Source: Gordionus sp. m RMFG-2023
Lineage: Eukaryota > Nematomorpha > Gordioida > Chordodea > Parachordodidae
Assembly: GCF_954871325.1 (NCBI RefSeq)
Contig: NC_088779.1
Span: forward strand, 17,486,846-17,550,845
Direction of reading: 5' to 3'
DNA length: 64,000 nt
The translations under genes and the position numbers were made by a program. Positions 59,391-64,000 of this stretch are shown here, one piece after another (within the stretch, counting starts at the first letter, position 1; the number at the start of each line of letters is the position of its first letter). The notes under the pieces were generated by a model. It was not told the origin of the DNA. It did no database searches and worked only from the letters and a program-made list of their open reading frames with translations.

Positions 59391-60310
59391 ATAGCCTGGA
59401 TACGCTGTAAAACATTAACTCCTTACATAAAGATTTTATGAAAAATATACGTTCACCATCGCAAAATATGGTGGTAAAACTTTTTTTTATCTCAACCACA
59501 ATATGGGAACTTTGCAAATAGTTTAAAATACTTATTTATCAATATCTTCCCATGCCAGAAAATTAACCTTCCTCACTAATCCTAAGACTTATTATAAATT
59601 AGATTTAACAAATAAATTTAAATTATATTTAGCCAATTGAAAAATAAACATTTATCTCATATTACCACTCCAAAATATGCCAGTATATAAATTTTATCTC
59701 AAACAATATTTGAACTCTGGAAATGACATAAAATACCAATTTATCAATATCTACCTACATTTTTAAATATTCTGTATCTTAAGAATCTCAAATAAATAAA
59801 TAAAGTTTGCTTAGTTAATAAAGAAAATAATTAAACATCTGTTTAATTACTGTCTTTTATATGCTGGGGCCTTTGGCAGATATACTATTATGTCCTGTTG
59901 TAATCATTTTGTTATTAATATCAACATGTGAAATGCAGATTGTATGGGTCAGTTGAGACTTTAAAATTATTTTCTGATAACCAGAGGTAAGCTCAAACAT
60001 GATTTAAATCTTGTGCCAATCTGATGGTGATTTATTCTGTAATAATATCTATAAAAATTAAACATCTTTTTAATTACTGTCTCCTATATTTTGAGGCCTT
60101 TGGCAGATGCACTATTATGTCCTATTGTTTTGTTACGATTTTTTTAATTAAAATAAAAATGGTTGATTTTAAAATTAAATAAAATAAATAACTATAAACC
60201 AATAAAATAAGAGCTTAATAAGCCAATAAAAATAAAGATTAATAAGCCAATAAAAATAAAATTTCATAACAATAACATATATAAGAAAGATTATATTACA
60301 AAATTAAATA
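59391..60310. other. Non-genic stretch with a direct duplication
   Basis: A ~75-bp block with GGCCTTTGGCAGAT and CTATTATGTCCT occurs at about 59834 and again at about 60062 in the same orientation. No gene is visible. Confidence 0.45.
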
Positions 60311-60382
60311 TAGAAGGTGGCTGAGTGGGAAGAACGTTTGCCTTTAAAACGTTAAGGCATGGGTTCGAATCCCGTTATGTAC
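60311..60382 (+). tRNA. tRNA-like sequence or SINE head, probably not a working tRNA
   Basis: A perfect box A (TGGCTGAGTGG, 60318-60328) and box B (GGTTCGAATCC, 60362-60372) stand at tRNA spacing, and ACGTTTGCCTTTAAAACGT can fold as an anticodon-arm-like hairpin. The 5' and 3' acceptor strands do not pair and the base before the would-be anticodon is not U. I therefore favour a tRNA pseudogene or tRNA-derived SINE remnant. Confidence 0.45.
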
Positions 60383-60966
60383 AAAAAATTTTCTTAAAAT
60401 TTAACATTAGAGAGATATAGTCTCCATCGATTTATTTAACATTAAGAAGATAGGAAAGTTGATAGGAAAAATAAATTTAACATTAAGAAGATAGGAAAGT
60501 TGATAAGAAAAATAAAAATTAACATTAAGGATATACGAAAACGTTCATTTCTTGATTACGGTGATTATAAAAATAATATAAAAAAATTAATAGTCAATAA
60601 TTTTATAATAAAACAATCATTCAACAAAAAAAATTTGAAAAAATAAATAAATAAAAATTAACCAATCCTATGACAAATAAAAAAATAAAAAATAACCATT
60701 GTTAATTATGTCTTATAAACCATAATCTTATCGAAAAAATTACTATATATTTATTCTCATATAATATTTTAGAAGATTTTATGGCATAATTAAATTTTAA
60801 TTTTTTGTATATTCTTTAAAACCTTACAAGTAGGGGAGACCAGGGCTAGTCGATGCAATTTTTGTCAAAATATCATAGCTCCGAAAATAATGATCGTATA
60901 AGATCTTGCAAATACCAATCGATACCTTAAACACTTAGCTATAAATGTATACTGTTATATTTTTAA

Positions 60967-63802
60967 CCCGTTACTGGTTAACGGTGCATATATGCACCAC
61001 CTCCTATATACCTTATTTTAACATAGTAGTTTTTTTTTTAAAAATAATAAAAAAGATTTTTATATAGTTCAGACATTGTACTTCAAAACTGGAAAAGAAA
61101 AATATGAAAAAAATATTTTTTTATGCCCCTAAGAAACCCTCAAACTTTGCGAATTTATGAGGTCTAAAATGCAAAATTTTCTAAGTGATCTCACGAGCAT
61201 ATTATAAAATTATTTCGATGAAAACTAGTGTGTATATATTCTGTATAGATATATCAATATTTATCAATCATTTTTGAATTTTTAAATAATTAATATTTTA
61301 GTAGGTAACCACATAAAGTTGACTGGTGCATATATGCACCGTTAACCATCTAGCAGTATATATTATTTAAAAAAATTCAAACAAATGAAATTTAACATAA
61401 TGAATTATAATTTTTTATATTATACTTAAAACCACTACCGTCACTAAGGGTGGGAAGGGGAGGGGTGGGTGGCTCGAGCCCCTTAAGAATTTTAAAAAAA
61501 AATTTTATACCCAAAAATGACCTTTTGAAAATAATTTAAAAAAATTTTTTTCCCCTGAGATTAAATCGAATAATATATTGTTCCTATTATAATTTTTTAT
61601 CCCGATCAAATTATATGAAATTATTAGGTTCATAAATATTCAAAAGTTTAAAATTATTTTTAGCCTCTTCCTTTCTGAAGATTTTATTTTATTTATATAA
61701 AATATTATGCACCTGTTTTGTCAATTCAATCAAAATTATCAAAATAATAGATGACTAATAAAAAAATCAAGATTCTACGAAAATAATTTGTCTAGATATT
61801 TAATTTTTAATAAATTTTTTTAATGAAACGTTTTCTAACAATTGAACAAGCGCTTGCTCAACTTTTTGAAGAGGAACCAATTGAAGAAAGAGATATGGTT
61901 ATAATTCCGCCAAACCCCTCTGCAGTTAGTGATGAAGAAGATTTCGATGAAAATGACTTAACAAATGTCGGAGTTTTGCCTTCAGATACAGCTGGAGAAT
62001 TGGAGATTCATAATTCAGTTGATGACGACCTTCCAGAACCATATTCTACAAGAAGCTATTCTCGAATTTCTCACAATTTAAAATGGAGAAAAACGGATGC
62101 AATATATTCTTCAAGCCCTTTCAATGGAGAAAAGGAAGATGTAATAAAACTTGAAAATGATTTACATGGTAAAAGTCCATCAGATATATTTTGTTTAATT
62201 TTCGACGAAGACTTATATTCCCTAATTGTAGAACAAAGTAATATTTATGCTAAACAAATGAATAGACCTAACATATGCATAACCATCCAAGATATTCAGA
62301 GATTTATTGGAATTCTATTATTTACTGGATATCATTCTCTCCCACAAGAAAGAATGTACTGGTCTAATGACAGCGATATTTCTATTCCAATAATCCGGGA
62401 TATAATGACCCAATTACAATTTCGAAATTTGAAATATAATATCCATTTGGCAGACAATACTAAAATAGATATACATGATAGATTTTATAAAGTTAGGCCT
62501 TACATTAATATATTGAATAATAAATTTCAGCAATTCGGAATTTTTAAACATCATTTATCAATAGATGAACAGATGATACCATATCGAGGAAGACATTCTT
62601 GCAAAATGTTCATAAAAGGAAAACCAATTAGATTCGGATACAAGTCTTGGATATTGGCCTCTTCCGACGGTTACGTATTCTCATTTGATATATATCAAGG
62701 AAAAAGAGAAAATAAATATGAATATGGATTAGGTGGAAATGTAATCATAAAATTATTAAAGGCATTGCAAAAACCAAATTATCATAAAATATATTTTGAT
62801 AATTTCTTTACATCATTTAAACTCTTGTCATACTTAAAACAAATGGGATATTTTGCAACTGGAACTGTGAGGGACAATAGAATAGAGCATTGCCCAGTTG
62901 AATCTATAAAGGTTGTAGCAAAAAAAGAAAGAGGATATTATGATTATAGGTTTGAAAAATTAAACGAAATATTTGTAGTTCGTTGGAATGATAATTCGGT
63001 GGTGACCGTTGCATCGACATGCCACACTATCTCTTTGCTTTCTAATGTTTCAAGGTATTCTAAGAAAATATCTTCTAAAATAAAAATTCCTCAGCCAAAT
63101 ATGGTAACTGCTTATAACAAACACATGGGTGGAGTTGATCTATGTGATAATCTAATATCTACATATAGAATAAAAATAAGAGGAAAAAAATGGTGGTGGC
63201 CAATATTCACCAATTTTATTGATGTAGCTTTGGTAAATTCATGGAAATGGAAATTCGTGAATCGAGATGACAAGAAGAGTTTGCTTGCATTTAGACGAGA
63301 AGTTACTAACTACCTCCTTCGAACGCCAGTAAAAATTGAAAAAAATTCAAGTACAGGACACGCCAGCCAGTTTGCATTACAGTGTGAAAACCCTATTGAT
63401 TCATCTGGACATTATTTATCCAAAATTATAGATGGAAAAAGACGAAGATGCAGATATTGCCATACGCACTCAAGATATATGTGCCAAACATGTCAAATCG
63501 CACTCCATATTAAATGTTTCAAGGATTTTCATAATATATAAACATTTTCTCGTTTTTATTATAAATTACAAAAAAAGAATAAAGATATTTGTTGTTTTTT
63601 TGATCTTATAGTATTTTATATAATTTTTATCTTTTTTAACCTCTTAATGGTTAACGGTGCATATATGCACCAGGCTAGATTTTCTATTTAGGATTATTTT
63701 TTTTGGCTGATTTTTTTAGAATATCATATTTGAGCATTAATCAATATAATTTGAAAAAATTGAGCATTTTTATCCACTAGAAAAATCTTGACCATTAATG
63801 GG
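60967..63802 (+). mobile_element. Complete piggyBac transposon
   Basis: The 2836-bp element starts CCCGTTACTGG and ends with the inverse of CCCATTAATGG, flanked by TTAA at 60963-60966 and 63803-63806, the exact target of the superfamily. A 16-bp palindrome GGTGCATATATGCACC occurs at 60983, 61325 and 63656. The terminal block TTAACC(C/T)...GGTTAACGGTGC is repeated directly at 63637. The transposase frame is open. It has inserted into older repetitive sequence: GGGGCTAGTCGA-like blocks lie on both sides near 60845 and 63895. Confidence 0.92.
61823..63541 (+). CDS. piggyBac transposase, intact 572 residues
   Basis: DDD/E-type transposase that cuts and pastes its element at TTAA without leaving a footprint, a family property. 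The N-terminus (1-90) is acidic, as usual. The DDE_Tnp_1_7 domain spans roughly residues 115-480. The catalytic aspartates are D248 in LSIDEQMIPYRG, D326 in IYFDNFFTSF and D439 in HMGGVDLCDN, with the additional D442. The C-terminal cysteine-rich domain (about 543-568) has CRYC, CQTC and HIKC, the module that binds terminal repeats. Length equals that of typical active members (about 590). No stop or frame change interrupts it and there is no intron. The start is the first ATG after a stop-rich leader. Intactness, matching ends and TTAA flanks make recent activity likely; current activity is not shown. Confidence 0.95.
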   Translation: MKRFLTIEQALAQLFEEEPIEERDMVIIPPNPSAVSDEEDFDENDLTNVGVLPSDTAGELEIHNSVDDDLPEPYSTRSYSRISHNLKWRKTDAIYSSSPFNGEKEDVIKLENDLHGKSPSDIFCLIFDEDLYSLIVEQSNIYAKQMNRPNICITIQDIQRFIGILLFTGYHSLPQERMYWSNDSDISIPIIRDIMTQLQFRNLKYNIHLADNTKIDIHDRFYKVRPYINILNNKFQQFGIFKHHLSIDEQMIPYRGRHSCKMFIKGKPIRFGYKSWILASSDGYVFSFDIYQGKRENKYEYGLGGNVIIKLLKALQKPNYHKIYFDNFFTSFKLLSYLKQMGYFATGTVRDNRIEHCPVESIKVVAKKERGYYDYRFEKLNEIFVVRWNDNSVVTVASTCHTISLLSNVSRYSKKISSKIKIPQPNMVTAYNKHMGGVDLCDNLISTYRIKIRGKKWWWPIFTNFIDVALVNSWKWKFVNRDDKKSLLAFRREVTNYLLRTPVKIEKNSSTGHASQFALQCENPIDSSGHYLSKIIDGKRRRCRYCHTHSRYMCQTCQIALHIKCFKDFHNI

Positions 63803-63806
63803 TTAA

Positions 63807-64000
63807 ATTATTATAATTTTTTCTCTAAAAAAGGTTTAGAAAAAGTGATTTTTGAACCTAGTAACCCCAAACCCGTGGTTAGTATGTTCAACGATGGGGC
63901 TAGTCGAATCAAGTGGTTTATTAAGCTTCCTATGAGACATAAAAAATTTTCTTCAGATTTTTATATATGCTCTATAATATTATTTACAATTATAACAAAT
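63807..64000. other. Flank right of piggyBac
   Basis: AT-rich sequence with GGGGCTAGTCGAATCAAG near 63895, resembling GGGCTAGTCGATGCAA near 60845, so it is likely part of an older repeat into which piggyBac jumped. No gene seen. Confidence 0.35.

Noticed and set aside
59153-59517. Two minus-strand frames with MLLVDQVRRH and LYRCSWWIR
   Set aside because: They are the wrong frames over the DAPGGSGKT helicase motif.

Overview
The window is very AT-rich eukaryotic DNA, almost certainly from an invertebrate animal. The evidence is two spliced host genes with animal-like proteins, introns as short as 40-61 bp, and a dense load of animal-type transposons (hAT, MULE, piggyBac, RTE LINE, Helitron, Ty3/gypsy-like LTR elements). 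The lineage cannot be fixed from the sequence alone. Only two host genes are recognisable: ribosomal protein uS10/RPS20 (minus strand, 35583-36014, three exons, complete) and the 5' half of mitochondrial HMG-CoA lyase (plus strand, three exons, 54520-57470). A possible C-terminal tail of another gene sits at the extreme left edge.

Layout. 1-3700: a small minisatellite, MITEs, an RTE LINE fragment and a gutted hAT transposase. 3837-33313: one nested complex. Its shell is a tail-to-tail inverted dimer of a hAT element (call it A). The two hAT gene copies lie at 5126-8646 (+) and 10453-13460 (-), with nearly identical arms meeting at a 143-bp spacer near 9530. The outer ends carry GTCG-rich repeats and arrays of a ~115-130 bp unit whose core is the palindrome TGACAATTGTCA. 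The right arm of A is split at 15070 by an insertion (B, 15070-32720) flanked by a perfect 9-bp duplication. B holds a MULE with a decayed transposase (15339-19630) and a second long-inverted-repeat element (C, 19634-32583). C contains another decayed hAT (21566-23591), several small MITEs and a 136-bp satellite (29290-30520).

33314-36493 is mostly unique sequence with RPS20. 36499-40826 is a short-LTR gypsy-like fossil with a 5-bp target duplication. 40840-44173 is a foldback element (D) with ~1.1-1.3 kb arms that reuse the same palindromic repeat unit as A. 45108-54428 is a hAT (E) with an 8-bp duplication, itself split by a second gypsy-like fossil (46718-54116). HMG-CoA lyase begins only ~90 bp to the right of E. 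Removing these insertions, RPS20 and HMG-CoA lyase would be divergent neighbours about 1.5 kb apart. The rest (57.5-64 kb) holds MITEs, a Helitron helicase scrap, a tRNA-like sequence and a structurally complete piggyBac transposon (60967-63802) with an open 572-residue transposase and TTAA duplications.

The main interest is architectural: nesting order can be read from target-site duplications, empty sites and interrupted repeats. All identifications rest on reading motifs by eye; no database search was possible.
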